Positions 42,299 through 55,200 of a DNA stretch of 64,000 bases are shown piece by piece. Every line of letters starts with the position of its first letter. The stretch's first letter is position 1. The notes beneath the pieces are model-generated. The model did not search any database. It was not told the origin of the DNA and was given only the letters and a program-made list of their open reading frames with translations. The DNA comes from Symsagittifera roscoffensis (Eukaryota; Xenacoelomorpha; Acoela; Convolutidae). Where the stretch lies: assembly GCF_963678635.1 (NCBI RefSeq), contig NW_026971652.1:20001-84000 (forward strand), in the 5' to 3' direction. A program made the position numbers and the translations under genes.

Positions 42299-44110
42299 AT
42301 GAGTTTAGACAAGTCAAGGATACCAAAACGAGGTAATAGCTCTAGGAAATTCATACCTGAAAAGCAAAGAAAAACGATGACCGATCCTTTTGTGGATTGG
42401 ATCAAGCGATCCCGGTCCGATAAAGAGGAGACGGTTTCAGGCAGAATGGTTGAAACGAGAAGTCAGAAGACCTCAGTAGAGCGAAGAGAACTGTTAGAAG
42501 TGGAGGTCAATACGGACCATACCATGAACGACAACCAGGGAGTAAATTGCCTGGAAGGGAGAGGCAGAAGGCTGGCGAGTGAATCTACTCCGGTAGAACA
42601 AGGCCATGATTTTGCCACTTCCACCGGGACATTGGATCGAGAGGAGATGTCGGAACTGTCCGACATCTCAACTGAAGTAACGGCAACTAGAAGATCTCCG
42701 ACAGACAACACTATGATGGCAAGCGGAACTGGGAAACAAACAACCTCATCATCGTTCTCAGAAAGAATGAAGAACACCTTCGGAAACATCTTTCCATTCA
42801 GCATGGGAGGAGGAGCAGGAAACGATGGTGAGTCCCAGGAGGAAGAGGATGAAGAGGAGCAAGGGGACTTTGGATCTCAAGTCAGCCTCAATAGTTCGAT
42901 CCAGGAGGGTGAGGCACACGTCGGAAGAGAGACTGGAACCATGGACAAATTTGGTGTAGTGACAACGATAAGCAAAGAGGCAAACACACCGGGCCAGTCA
43001 AAGGACTTCGCGATTAGGACAAGTTCGGAGCCACAACCTGGAGAGAGTAGAACCAGAGGGCTTGGCAACGCGTTAATGGATCCAGAATTAAATAATGAAA
43101 AGACGTTGAAGCAGAGAGTCAAGGCCCGGACCTCGACAAGCACGAAGTTACCTGGGACCGACAGGGTTACACCACCACTAGTGACGCCACTCATGGATAA
43201 CGGGGCTGCACTAGAGGAAGCCTTAAACAACATAGTGGGCAGTTTAGGAGAACAAAATGAACAGATGTCGATAAGGATGAGTGAACTAGAAAGAGCAGTT
43301 CACATTGAAAGAGAAAGTCTGCGGGAAGAAATAAACCGCAACAGACAAGAAGTTGACAGAAGCGAAAAACGCTTGAAAGAAAGAACGGACGAACATATGA
43401 CGAGGAACTTGTCGCGAATGACAAGAGAGGCGGAACAGAGGGAGTTACGTTTAAGAGCCGACATGGAGAAGTTAAGAATTCAGCAAGAGCAGTCTCTTGG
43501 GTCTCTTGACACAAAGATAGACGCGATGATGGAGAGGCGAACTCAGGCTATCATGGATAGGTTGGACGGGCTACTAAGCAGCAAGAGTGGACCAAAAGAA
43601 GGAGAGCCGAACTCGGGAGGTCCCAGCAGGGAACCGAGGGTGAACTTCAATGAACATCAAAGGAGGAAGACGTATGGATCCACTAGAGGCAGGGGCAGTT
43701 CATCAGGCTATGCCACAAGGGGTAATACAGCATGGGGCCCGAACAGTAGAGCAAGTTCAACGGGGAACAGACAAACCTCGAACGAACGACCAACGCAAAG
43801 CACACATGCGACTGGGAGAAGCGATTCTGGCAACATGGGGCATACAAGCCCGAGGAGGAGTCACATGGGCCAAACGGGAAACGCTCATGGTGATTCGGAT
43901 TGCAGGGATGCACCGCACACAGAGCCTTCGACAAGGTGTGAGGACACTCAAGCGGGACACTCAAGGGATGCTACGGCAATGGCCACAGCATTTGAACCCC
44001 TGAACAGGTCTTTAGAGACATTCCTGACGAGGTTATCAAGAACCAATGAACGCAGTGAGAAGTCCAGAAGAGTCTTTAAGAAACCAAGATGCTACAAAAG
44101 ACGAATCTGA
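42299..44110 (+). pseudogene. gag: Gag N-terminal region, element 2 (frameshifted at end)
   Basis: ATG 42299 opens a 603-codon frame with a basic N-terminus, acidic Ser/Thr-rich middle, coiled coil (about residues 300-420) and a Gly/Arg/Ser-rich linker. Unlike element 1 there is no stop after the coiled coil, so Gag continues to the conserved FEPLNRSLETF block. A frameshift near 44085-44100 then takes the frame out of the capsid, which continues in the next frame. Role: particle structural protein. Confidence 0.8.
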
Positions 44111-45565
44111 TGGCTGTATTGATACCTGGATAGAGGTAATGAAGCTGCATTTCGAGGAAGAGGACTTGTCGGAGAGACAGGAATGCAGCGCGCTCACCAG
44201 CAACTTAGAAGGGACAGCCCTGAACTGTGTCATGGCCAAGAAACAGTATCAACGTGACACTGCTGAGAAAATCTTCGAAATCTTGTTAAAACGTTTCGGA
44301 TCAGGGGTGCAGGGGCACCAGGCGATGATGCGCTTCGAGAAACGGAGGCAACGAGAAGATGAAACAATAGACAAGTTTCTCGATGATTTGGAAATGCTGA
44401 GAAGACGCAGCCAACCGGATGAGTCAAACCGAAGGATGAACCTGGCCGTAGCCTCAAAATTCATCGATGGTGTGAAAAACCACTATCAACTAATGCGCCA
44501 ACACCGGAGGAGTTGAGGCTCAAATCAAAAGAGTATCTTTTGTTGAAACCTCCTTCGAGATCTGGATATTACAAGAACAATTATGGAAATTTTAACAACG
44601 GACCAGCAAACCAAGGGAACAATTGGTACAAACCGAGGGATGATATGGACAAGAGACGTTCTTGTGCTAATTGCAGTTCAACAGACCATCATGTGTCAGC
44701 ATGCCCAGCTTACAAACAAGGCATGAAAGCAATAGGCTTTAGCCTCGAGGACGAAGATGCGTCAGAGTTGGATCATGAGGATTTCATGAGAGGAGTAATT
44801 GCGAAATTCGGCCCGAGGTGTTTCTTTTGTAACTTGGAAGGTCATTTTAAATCAGATTGTCCGCAATTCTGGGATGCAGTGGCAGACATCAAGCATCCAA
44901 GACATGAAGAAGCTTTGTCAGGAGTGAAAGCCAGCAAGGCTCGACTTTTGAGTGAAGCGGAGGCACGCAGAAAGGATAAACCTCAAGAGCTGGTGGCAAA
45001 GAAGATGCAAGCGGTAACAGAGGAAGCATGTGAACCGGAACCAGCAACGGCGGCCGATGACTTCAAAATCGATTATAGGGCAGCTGCGAGGGATGCTATA
45101 AATGGAGTACAGCAGGAACTAGTGACGAAAGAGATTGAGCAAAAGGTGAAACTCGAGCTGGAGAATGAAAAATTACAGGAGCAACTGAACGCCTTTGAAG
45201 CAACGGAAGTTGAAGAGGCAAAAGCACCAAGCAGCTTGAGCATGAAACTTAATGTTATCTCTGGTCAGAGGTTCGGTATGGCACCGCAAGGAAGTAAAAT
45301 ACAATCGATAATCTCGGTGGCAGGGCATCAGGTAATCAGAAATCTGAGTGAACCATCTGAGTTCACTTTGATGCATTTGGACACATATGCAGACTATCTG
45401 AGGCAGATGGAGCCACGCACCGAGTCGAGGGCTGTGAGGGCACTACTAACCACGGGTGGCCCTCGCATGAAGAAACTTCATGGACGCTACCTAATTGCCG
45501 TATCAAGTGATGCTGAACGTGGATGGGATCAGCATCTACACCAGGACTTATGTAACAACAGATGA
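44046..45565 (+). pseudogene. gag: Gag capsid and zinc knuckles, element 2 (broken)
   Basis: The capsid domain (DTWIEVMKLHFEEE...) reads to 44516. A deletion of about 60 bp near 44480 then shifts the frame, and the zinc knuckles CANCSSTDHHVSAC and CFFCNLEGHFKSDC are read in the frame 44513-45565. Another indel near 45490-45510 ends this frame. Nucleic-acid-binding Cys/His residues are intact, but no continuous Gag can be made without frameshifting. Confidence 0.8.
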
Positions 45566-47276
45566 TGACCAAATAGGGCAGATCTATTTGGGAGAAGAGG
45601 AACTCAAGGTCCGCAGGATAGGCCATGACGCCATGATGGAACAAGACGCAGTACACATTGGATATGAAGCAGATGTGACAGCACATCTGCTCGACACCAA
45701 CGGAACAAAAATCGGAGTCACAGGGCTTCTGGACACAGGAGCGGTAGTGATTGTGATGCCGATAAAAACTTGGGAAAGAATGGGCTTCACACGGGAAGAT
45801 CTGATTCCTACGAACCTCCGACTGGCCGCCGCAAATCGAGGAGCCATCTACGTAGCCGAAAGAACACCAATAACGGTCCTTCACATGGGAGGACGAGACC
45901 TTTGGATGAGCTTCCTGGTGGTAGAGAATCTGGACGACGCCGACCAATTCATCTTGGGCAGAGATTTTGTCAGGAATTTTGACGTGATGATTGACTTGAA
46001 CAACGGTCTAATACGGATTAGAAACCAAGACCGAAAGTATGTTAAGAGACCAATTAATAGGATAATAACAGATGAAAATAAGGTACCAGTTTTTTTGGAT
46101 AGAAAAGTAAAGTTACAACCAGGACAAGCTGTAGTAGCAATTTTTAGAATGAGAAATTTAAATTCGTTAAGTGATAGCAAACAGGTTTGCTTAGTACCGA
46201 ATCCAAATAGTCAGAGTTCGGTGATTTTAGGCCGGAGCTTCTCGGTAACGCGAAACGGACTGTGTGTCAGTGTGTTGTTGAACACACTGGACACCACCAC
46301 GGTTTCAATCCAGCGTGGAAAGAAGCTTGGCTACGCCTTGCCGATGAGGACCGACTATGAGGAGACACAAAACTTGAAGAAACATAATGTGAAAGACTGT
46401 CCTTATCATGCAAATAAAGATAAAATCTTAAAGAGAATTAATGAATTAAAATCTATTCATAAATTGTTTTCAATGAAATCCGAAACGGACGACGGCTTAT
46501 CAAGCTGCTCGAATTTTCCGGAACGCCCCTCGTCATACGAACTAGAATCTGACAAACCGGTTTTGCCAGAGATAGAACACTTGAAGGGAAAAATAGGTGA
46601 GGGAGATTTCGAAAAATTGCGGGACCTCCTAGATCGGAACGCCGAAGTATTTTCAAAACATAAGGCGGACATCGGTTGCTGTAATTTCGTCGAACACGAA
46701 ATCGAACTAGAAGAGGGCGCCGTTCCCCATAGGGAAGGCGCAAGGCGAATGACGCCACATAAATCGGAAGCGTGCCGAGCGGAAATAAAAATGTTGCTTG
46801 AATACGACATGATAGAACCCTCGAAATCGCCGTGGGCTTGCGGGGTAGTCATGGCGAAAAAGAAAGGGGGGCAGCTTAGATTTTGTTGCGACTTTCGTTA
46901 CTTGAACGCGGTAACGATTAAAGATGCGTACCCGATACCGCGAATAGACGAGAGCCTATCTAAACTTGGTGATGCAAAGTTCTTCACCACATTGGACTTG
47001 GGTTCTGCCTTCTGGCAGGTTCCTCTGCGAAAGAAGGACAGAGAGAAAACCGGATTCGCGTGCGAATTGGGGTTGTACCAGTGGAAGAGGATGCCCTTCG
47101 GCTTGTGCAATGCAACAGCAACTTTTCAAAGGCTGATGGCTCAGGCTTTGACAGGAGTGACCAAAAAGTACGGGAATCTCTTGATGTGCTACGTGGATGA
47201 TGTAGTCATAGCGACACCGACCCTGGAGGATCACATTGAAAAGAGCAGGCTTGAAATGCAAACCATCGAAATGTGA
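45495..47276 (+). pseudogene. pol: Protease and RT N-terminal part, element 2
   Basis: Reads the aspartic protease with DTGA at 45732 and ILGRDF, then the RT fingers and palm (FCCDFRYLNAV, LDLGSAFWQVP, YVDD at 47190-47201). A deletion of about 30-40 bp just after 47240 shifts the frame, so the RT thumb is read from 47236 in another frame. The catalytic residues themselves are unchanged relative to element 1. Confidence 0.85.
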
Positions 47277-47655
47277 AATCCTTAGGGATTCGATCAAGTA
47301 CCTGGGAAGAATGGTGGACAGGCATGGTGTGAGGCCAGATCCAGAAGCAGTAGAGGCTGTGCTGACATGGAAAGCTCCTAGAACGGACACACAGCTCATG
47401 AGCTTCCTAGGGTTTGCCAATTACTACCGTGAATTCATTAAAGGATATGCGGACAAGGTGTATCCGATGCAGAAGCTGATGCGCAACAAAGGGAAGAAGT
47501 TCGAATGGAACGATGAGGCACAAGTTGCTTTCGAGAACATAAAGCGGGAACTGTGCGAAGCGCCAGTGCTGGGCATGCCTACAGAAAAGGGCATGTATGT
47601 TCTTGACACAGACGCATCGGTGGTGGCCATCTCAGGAATATTGCATCAAGAGTAA
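47236..47655 (+). pseudogene. pol: RT C-terminal part and start of RNase H, element 2
   Basis: Continues the RT (LRDSIKYLG, FLGFANYYREFIKGY) into RNase H (DTDASVVAISGILHQ). TAA 47653-47655 replaces a glutamine codon present in element 1 (Q-E-Q-E-W). The same frame then continues at 47656. Confidence 0.8.
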
Positions 47656-48588
47656 GAATGGAACGGAAGAACAGTTCTCCGTCCCATTGCATACGGCAGC
47701 AAAGTCTTGAGTGACACAGAGATGAAATATGGCGCACCAAAAGCAGAAATGTTTGCAGTAGTCACCTTCGTGGAGAAGTACGGTGCATACTTGGGGAGCG
47801 CTCCCTTCAAGTTACGCGTAGACAACAGAGCGTTATCCTGGTTGAAGACCTACTCGATGGATCAGAGTTATATTGGTAGATGGATAGTAAGACTGGATGG
47901 CTACCATATGATAATCGAACATAGGATGCGTGATAAACACCAGAATGCTGACAGCCTCAGTAAGAAAACTGAGTTCTATGAAAGATTGGAGCAGAAGCAG
48001 GCCAATCAGGCGGAAGTAAAGGAGGGATTCTCGTTTTTGGACAAAGAAACTTATGAAGCGCTTCCCTTAACGAGATGGTTGGATAAGTCTGGACATCCAA
48101 TTCCAGGGCATCCTGAGTTACCTGTAGAGAAAGCAGCCGAGATAAAGATCCTGTCAAGGGAGGACCCGGTCCCCTTGGATCTGTTGCTGCGCTCGAACCT
48201 GGTCCAGCAAGAACTCTCTGGCATGAATATAAACAGCCTCTCATTATTGGATAAAACGGTGCAAGTCACACCCCAAGTGATGCGGATGCTGGGTGGATTG
48301 TTAGAAAGAGAAGTGACCAGAGATAACCCCGAGTGGACAGCAGCAGTGGCATCGCTAACAGTCAGTGAGAAGGTGAAGATCATGCCATCCAGACGACAAC
48401 ACGAAGACAACGAGAGGGATTGTAGGACAATAGTTCAGCAACTAGTATCCTCAATGCCCCAAGAGATTTTAACCAGTACTTCTTACGGACAGAAAGGACA
48501 GGAGAGCGGCAAGCAAAATAAAACTGTCACCTTTGTAGACCGGGATAAAGAGGGTGAAGTTGTAAAACAAAATCTGCTGCAAGACTAT

Positions 48589-48732
48589 TTGTCCGGGGAG
48601 AAGGATAAGGAGAAAAACCAGCGATCACAAGATCAACACCCGGGACAAGTGAATTGGTCCGGGGAGTCCGAGATAGACGAGAAAATTCCTGATGAGAAAC
48701 AGGACCTAGAGAACAAGGTTTTGTCCGGGGAG
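48589..48732 (+). promoter_or_regulatory. Cluster of three internal PPT-like motifs, element 2
   Basis: TTGTCCGGGGAG at 48589 and 48721, and TGGTCCGGGGAG at 48655, at the place matching 25199-25378 although the surrounding protein has diverged. The core CCGGGGAG is exact in each. Confidence 0.6.
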
Positions 48733-51179
48733 TTCAGATGGATGCGAAGGAAATACAGACATGATCTGGAGGAGCGTGCAGTCTCCAGCACAACACCTTC
48801 GACGGATGATGAATCCCGAAACTCAGGAATGGATACCTATTCCGACAGGAATTCGACTTTGGGATCCGAACTGTCAGAACTGGCGATACACACGCTACTA
48901 GTGGAAACTCGGGCGAGAGACCTGGGCAGAGAGGTGTACCAGGATCCTGACAGTGATCGCTACCTAATACCAAGCGAAAGAGTCTTTGACAACGCAGCGG
49001 ATGACTTAGAAACGATAGCGGTATCGAAACGTTCGATAAGCCTGTTGCCACAGAAAGAGGTAGTCAGGACTGATCTTCAGCCGTTTCAGCAAGAAACACA
49101 ACCGTTGGCGAAGATTTGGTGCGTTAAGATGGAAGAAGACACACATCAGCCCAACGAGCTGAATAGTCAGATGAGAGTCATGAAGACGTACTTGAAGGCG
49201 AGATACAGACTCTCGGACCTTCTTAGGGCGCAGAGAAATGATCGCATGACAAGCAACCTAAAAAGGTGGATAGAAAACGGTGCACCTGACAAAGGTGACC
49301 TGGAAGAAGACAGCTATAGGATCCTGAGACAATACTTCATGCAGAAGGAGGGGAGATTATATCTGAACAAGGACGGGATCGTGGCTTGCAGGAGAAGAGA
49401 AGAAGACAAGGTCTTATACAAATATAACGCGATAGTGTTGCCGCAACTCTATCAGACGGAACTATTATTCAGGTCGCATGATCAGATGGGCCATCAAGGG
49501 ATCGACAAAGTGTATCAGAGGATCCTGAAGCGCTTTGAGTGGCCTGGGATGAAAAAGGCATGCGAGAAATGGGTGACAGCATGTCTGTCATGCCAACAGG
49601 TCAAGGATCCTAGGAAGTTGCGATTTCCTTTACAATCGATTGAGTCGTCTGAATTCAACGAGGTGGTGCAGATAGATCACCAGAAGATATGCATGACAGA
49701 CAGCGGTTACAACCAAGTCTTGGTCATGATAGATCACTTCACGAAGTATGCAGAGGCCGTGCCCTGCATAACTGCCTCGGCGGAAGAGACATGCGACCAC
49801 CTGATCAATACGTGGATAGCAAGACATGGTTGTCCAATGACGTTTCAATCGGACAATGGAACGGCTTTCGTAGGCGAGCTTACGAAAGAGCTTATGAGAC
49901 GGTCACAAGTCGCTCAGGCTCACTCCACGACATACCATCCTCAGACGAATGGCTTAGTGGAAAGACAGAATAGGACGTTAGTGTCGATGCTGAGGGTATA
50001 TTGTTCCAGGTACATGACCGATTGGGACAGATACCTTCCACAGGTGATGGGAGCTTATAATAGCACGCAACACTCCACCACTGGAGTTAGTCCACACATG
50101 ATGCTAACTGGACACGAAAAGTCTTTACCCTTAACCTTCTTCTACCCAGAATATGAGGGAAAGAAAACGTCCCCACAGGTCTACGTGAGGGATGTGATCA
50201 GACGCCAACAGGAGTTGAACGATTTGTGTAGACGAAACACTCAGCAGGCACAGGCAAGGCAGAGGAAAAGATTCGACAAGAAAGCAGCTGGTGCAAAGGC
50301 TTACTCGGTGGGAGACTACGTATGGGTATTTCAGAACGTTATACCACCGAAAGGGACAAAGAAGCTTCTAAAGAAATGTAGGGGACCCTTCATGATTACA
50401 GAGGTGCACCAAGAGGGACGCTTTTATAGACTGAGTACTGGCCGAGCCGCCCACTACGAGAACATCAAGCCACACAATCCATCGACAGAAGACTGGTGTA
50501 TACCTGCAGACATGGAAGAAGGGGACTATCTAATGATGGATCCTGCTTGTGAGGTCAATGAAAAAGGCACCAGGGAGAAGAACGATGGAAACGAGGTCGT
50601 AGAGGAAGGCACGGATACACCATTGGACCTGGATCCAAACGAACAGATCGAAGTGGACGATGAAACCTTACCCTACGCAGAGGAAGATTGGCAGGATCCC
50701 GAACAGACAGAGGTTCCCAAGAACTTGGAACCAGATCTTCCGTTCACGATTCAGACTCGTCAGAAGGACGGGACGAGACAAAGAAAGAAATACAATCCTT
50801 ACGGTGACGACTTTGTAGTGGATAGGATAGATCTAAAGAAAATAGTGGAGGAAATAGTGGGTTTAGAGGAAATAACCGTGTCACAAGACATTGACATAGT
50901 CGATGATCACAACTATGAGTGGGTTGACGACTGGTCGAAACCCGAAGTAGAGTTCGACGATGAGCAACAGCAGTCAAATGAACAAGACCTGACGAACCTG
51001 CGCGTCTTAGAGTGGCTGAACGAAATGACATCAGACCCTAAAGAGACCAACGTTACGATTCAAGACGTAGATCGCGAAAGCGCGAAATACATTAAGACCG
51101 AACGAGAGGATCCTTCCTGGGCTGCCCAGGAAGGACAACTTCTCATTCCAGCTTCTAACCTTGACTTAATACCAGGTAT

Positions 51180-51231
51180 GCGATCGACGGGGACGCCGAT
51201 GGATATTTTTGTCCGGGGAGTGGGGGTAGGA
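51180..51231 (+). promoter_or_regulatory. Candidate central polypurine tract, element 2
   Basis: TTGTCCGGGGAG at 51209-51220 plus TGGGGGTAGGA, preceded by GCGATCGACGGGGACGCCGA. It matches 27801-27853 and the X copies at 448 and 7116. Confidence 0.6.
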
Positions 51232-51831
51232 CTTACCCACACTGAAAACTTGATAATAAAAAAATTAAGAATAGCAAGAGAAACAGGAGACTTAGAAGCA
51301 GAAACAGGTGAAGAACCTAAGAAACCTGACATAGGCAGGGTAGTTGAGTCATATTTTAATTTACCAAATGAATATTCTAGTAACATAATACTAACAGACA
51401 GTGATTTCATACTCACAAACAGAACATGTGCGATAGCAATCACCGCAGACATGAGTTTTAGGACAGCGCTAGCGGCAGATTTTAAGAGGGAATACAAAAA
51501 CGTGGAATTCCTTTGGAAGCAAAGACCAGGGATAGGGGGCGTAGCAGCCTTACCTCCGGCGGTGTCGCAGATACCGGGAAAGTACTTGTGCTTCTTGGTA
51601 ACGAGGGCGACAGAGAAGCAGCACGTGGACCCAGAAAACCTAGTCTTGTCTTTGACGAGGCTGAGGGACTTCCTTGTGGAAATGGACGTGAAGGAGCTTT
51701 CGCTTCCAGTGTACGATCCAAATAGAGGAAGACTGCATCCTCGGGAATTGTACGCGCTTGTACACGTGATATTCTCTGATACGAACATACAAGTATATCT
51801 ACATAAGAAATATTATTTAAGTATAGGCTGA

Positions 51832-52230
51832 GTGATTTGCGAAAGAGTGTTAGGCCAAAGACCAAGTTGCATGTAATATGTGATAGGTGTGTGATGTTAT
51901 GTTATGTGTTAGGTTATTAAAATCATGGGTAAGTAGGGGTTAGTGACCATGAACAACTAAATGACGATCTTGGGAATAGATCCAAAGTTTGGACTGTCCA
52001 ATCTTAGGTCGAACTCCAAAATTTTAGAAACCAATTGATTTTAATAAATTTTAGGATAAATATCTTTTTATCTGAACTGTCTTCCTTATGCAAATTTTAA
52101 CGATATATGTTAAGGTGAAACTGACAGGTGTGACAGTCGTGATTCCTTTTCTAGATCCTGATTGATCATTTAATTGCTCATTTGAGTCAAAACTTGAAAT
52201 CGAAATCAAATCAAACTTGGAAAGAACAGT
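51832..52230 (+). other. Gag-pol/ORF-B intergenic region, element 2
   Basis: Has the TGTTATG-type repeat (51890-51915), a good donor-like GTAAGT at 51929 and the acceptor-like TTTTCTAG ending at 52154. An intron of about 225 bp between them is conceivable, as is use of the acceptor with a donor in the leader. No gene. Confidence 0.6.
52143..52154 (+). promoter_or_regulatory. Putative 3' splice acceptor before ORF-B, element 2
   Basis: TTCCTTTTCTAG followed by ATCCTGATTGATCA, 77 bp before the ATG. Conserved in all four copies. Confidence 0.5.
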
Positions 52231-55200
52231 ATGGACAATTTCAACCTGGATGAATTGATGGACCTGGCAGAGGCATATGTAGGACCGATGGTAGATGCGA
52301 TCTATCGTCGGCTGATCGAACGAGACTTCGCTCTGGAGGACCCAGAGGTGGTCATGTTGCTGACCGCCCTGATCAACATCTTGGGGCACGACAACCGTGG
52401 GGACCGCCCCACGGAAGTCCTGTTGATGGCAGCATATGGAGAAAGAGGAGTACTAGACCGCCCGAACATGAGAGTGATGAGGTGGAGAAACGGGGCTCTC
52501 TCAGGGAGTGACTTAGCGAATGAGCCTGGATTGGGAAGTTCTAGGACTTACCAACCAGGTGAGATGCCAATGCCCTCTAAGCCTAAACCTGGGCTGACGA
52601 GAATGCATCGGGAGATGAACAGCGAGGCGACCTCGTCTGGTTCACCACTGAGAGCAGCTGTGCCACCAAAAAGGGCGAAAGTAACACAGAAGGTTCAGAC
52701 GAACCAAACCATACAAGATCTGGACGAGATGAACGATCAGCTGAGAAGTACGAAGAAGGAGTTAGAAGATATGACGAAGACCATGCTGGCGATGGAGGAA
52801 GACCGGGACATGTGGAGAAAGTTGTTTGAAGACTGCAACAAAAAGCAGGGTCAAGAGATCGAACGCTTAAGGCAGGAATACAAAGAGCGATCGGAGCAGG
52901 TGGCGTTGACAACGGCCGTGGAGAAAGTAATACCTGCAAGGGATATTCCTCGTGGGCAGTCCCCGATGGAGCTCTTGACGCCTCGAGAAATGAGTCAAAC
53001 AACGGAGACACGACCTCCAGTAGAGACAAATCGAGTAACGATCCCGGATCCTAGCGACACCTTGGGTGACCCCGTCGTAGAACAGACGGTGAGAAAACTG
53101 ATAGAGACAGCTGGACGATTGGTCGCTAACAAGAATGCACCAGGTTCCGGGGTGACTGCACCCTATGGAACGATTGACGATACGGGCAGAGTACAACTCT
53201 CCCAGACAGTAATCAGACAAGGGATGAGTAACGTGACGCCACTCATGGGGAACTCGAGAATCCCAGAGAGGAAAGTAAGGAAGATGCCAGCGAAGAAAGT
53301 GTCTCGTGTAATAGACGTGCAGAAGAATAATCAATTGAAGTATAATTTCACGGGAGTTCCGGAGACAGATCCGAGGGCCTGCTTCAACCGAGCTACCTGG
53401 AGCCCGGCTGTGAACCTGCAGCAACCACCACTCGGGACATCTCACCTGATATTGGGAGACAGCTTAGTCAGAGTGCTGTCGAATTTGAGGACCTCATGGG
53501 TCACCACGGTGATGGCCTTTGGAGGCGCGACGATTGCCCAATTATATCGCATGGTGGAGCTGATGAATCCAGGGAAGATACCCAATGTGATGATCTTAGT
53601 TGGGACGAATGATATCTCCAGAGGATCAGATGAGCAGGAAGCACTGTGGGAATCAATGATGGTGTGTTTGTTCACTACTCTCTGGCAGAAGTTCAGTTGC
53701 GCGGTACTGACCGTTTGCACAGTGCCAATGAACGCAAGAAGCCTGACAGCATCAGGAAGAAGGCACAATGAGGGAGTCATGAGATGGAACAACATCTTGA
53801 GAAATCTAGCAAATCGAAATGCCGGAAGAATGATCCTCATGGACATTGAACATGAATTGAGAGCCATGGATCAAGCCAGACTGACCACAGATGGCATCCA
53901 CTTCGACAGTGTCGAAGGACAAGCTTGGTTGAATCGAGTCTTCCAAGAACGGTTGGATGAGCTGGAAGCAGAACTCTTTGACACAGGAGTGCTGAAGGAA
54001 GAGGGAACGGTGAGTGATACGGTGATCACCACCTTTGTGCCTCCTAACCTGGAAACACGCTTGGGTACGGTCCCAGCCGTCACAAATTACCGGCAACAAA
54101 GCTCCAGTGAACCAGGTCGAAGAACAGACGTACAGGATCGGTTGGGAGAAGCACCGATGAGGAGGACAATTCATCCTAGGAGAAGGATAGGACCTGTCAA
54201 CCAACCAATCGAAGAAGTAGCAGGCACATCTAGATCGGAGACTAGATCGGAGACGACGAGTACCAGTCGAGAGGAGAGACCGAGCAGAGGCTCATTGATG
54301 TGGTCGCGATCCATACCGTCTCCATGGCATGTATACAAAGACGAACTAATGAAGCTGGACCTACAGAGAGTGAGCTTCATCGAAGATGCAAGGAGGATGC
54401 TGAATGGAGCGACGCTATCCGTCAGCAGATTGTACTCGATAACCGGCGTAGACTGGTTGATAGCCGCTAGCATAAATTTCAGTTCCACGACGGCCTTGAG
54501 ATTTGCCGACTTGGAGGGACTGCCCTCCATCAACACAATGGGACCTGTGAATGCAAGACCGTTGCAAGATGTGAGATTGAACCATGATGAGAGGAATCGT
54601 GAAGAAAGGCCAGGAAGATTCCTGACGGCGAGAGCGCCGATTGGACAACACGTGAAGATATTTAGGCAACTGACGACACCACCTGGTCATGTGAAGGAGA
54701 GGGTGTACCCAAAACTAGTGAACCAAGATGGTGATGCCCAGAGATATGGCGGATTGACAGCGATAAAGAAAGATGAGACCATCTTCGCCGCCTACGACAA
54801 AGCAGAGATGAGAAAGGCCAAAATCATGGTAGTAGCGAATTCAGAGTTCGTGTACACCGCTAAGTCTTTGTTTTGGCCGGACGTCATAATGCTGGCCGCA
54901 GTTGACCTAGACCTATTGCAATCAGTGTCATTGGCTATAGGGGTACAAAGGCAGACAGAAATGAACCCGATAACGATTGTGTTTGCTGGCATCAATGACC
55001 ATCTACACAGTAGAGGTTTTCTGAGCAGGCTCAGAGATCCTGCAACAGCAGAAAACGCAGTATGGCCAGCGATTAAAGACATCCTGGAGTCGATGGGTGA
55101 GGTGGTGGACGCGACGAAGGAGGGATCATTCAATAAAGTGACGTTGAGAGTAGTATTTGCGTTGTCTCCGGGATATGCACATCTCCCGGATGGACTGAAA

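Larger units (their letters stand above)
47656..51831 (+). pseudogene. pol: RNase H, integrase and macro-like domain, element 2
   Basis: Open from the nonsense codon to the natural stop TGA 51829-51831. It contains the rest of RNase H, the linker with LSGE repeats, the integrase zinc site, catalytic Asp (49675), Asp (49852) and Glu (49960) with 35 residues between the last two, and the GPF module (CRGPF, where element 1 has WRGPF). The C-terminal extension and macro-like domain (about 51330-51828) follow. This segment is internally undamaged, but the upstream lesions cut it off from Gag. Confidence 0.85.
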
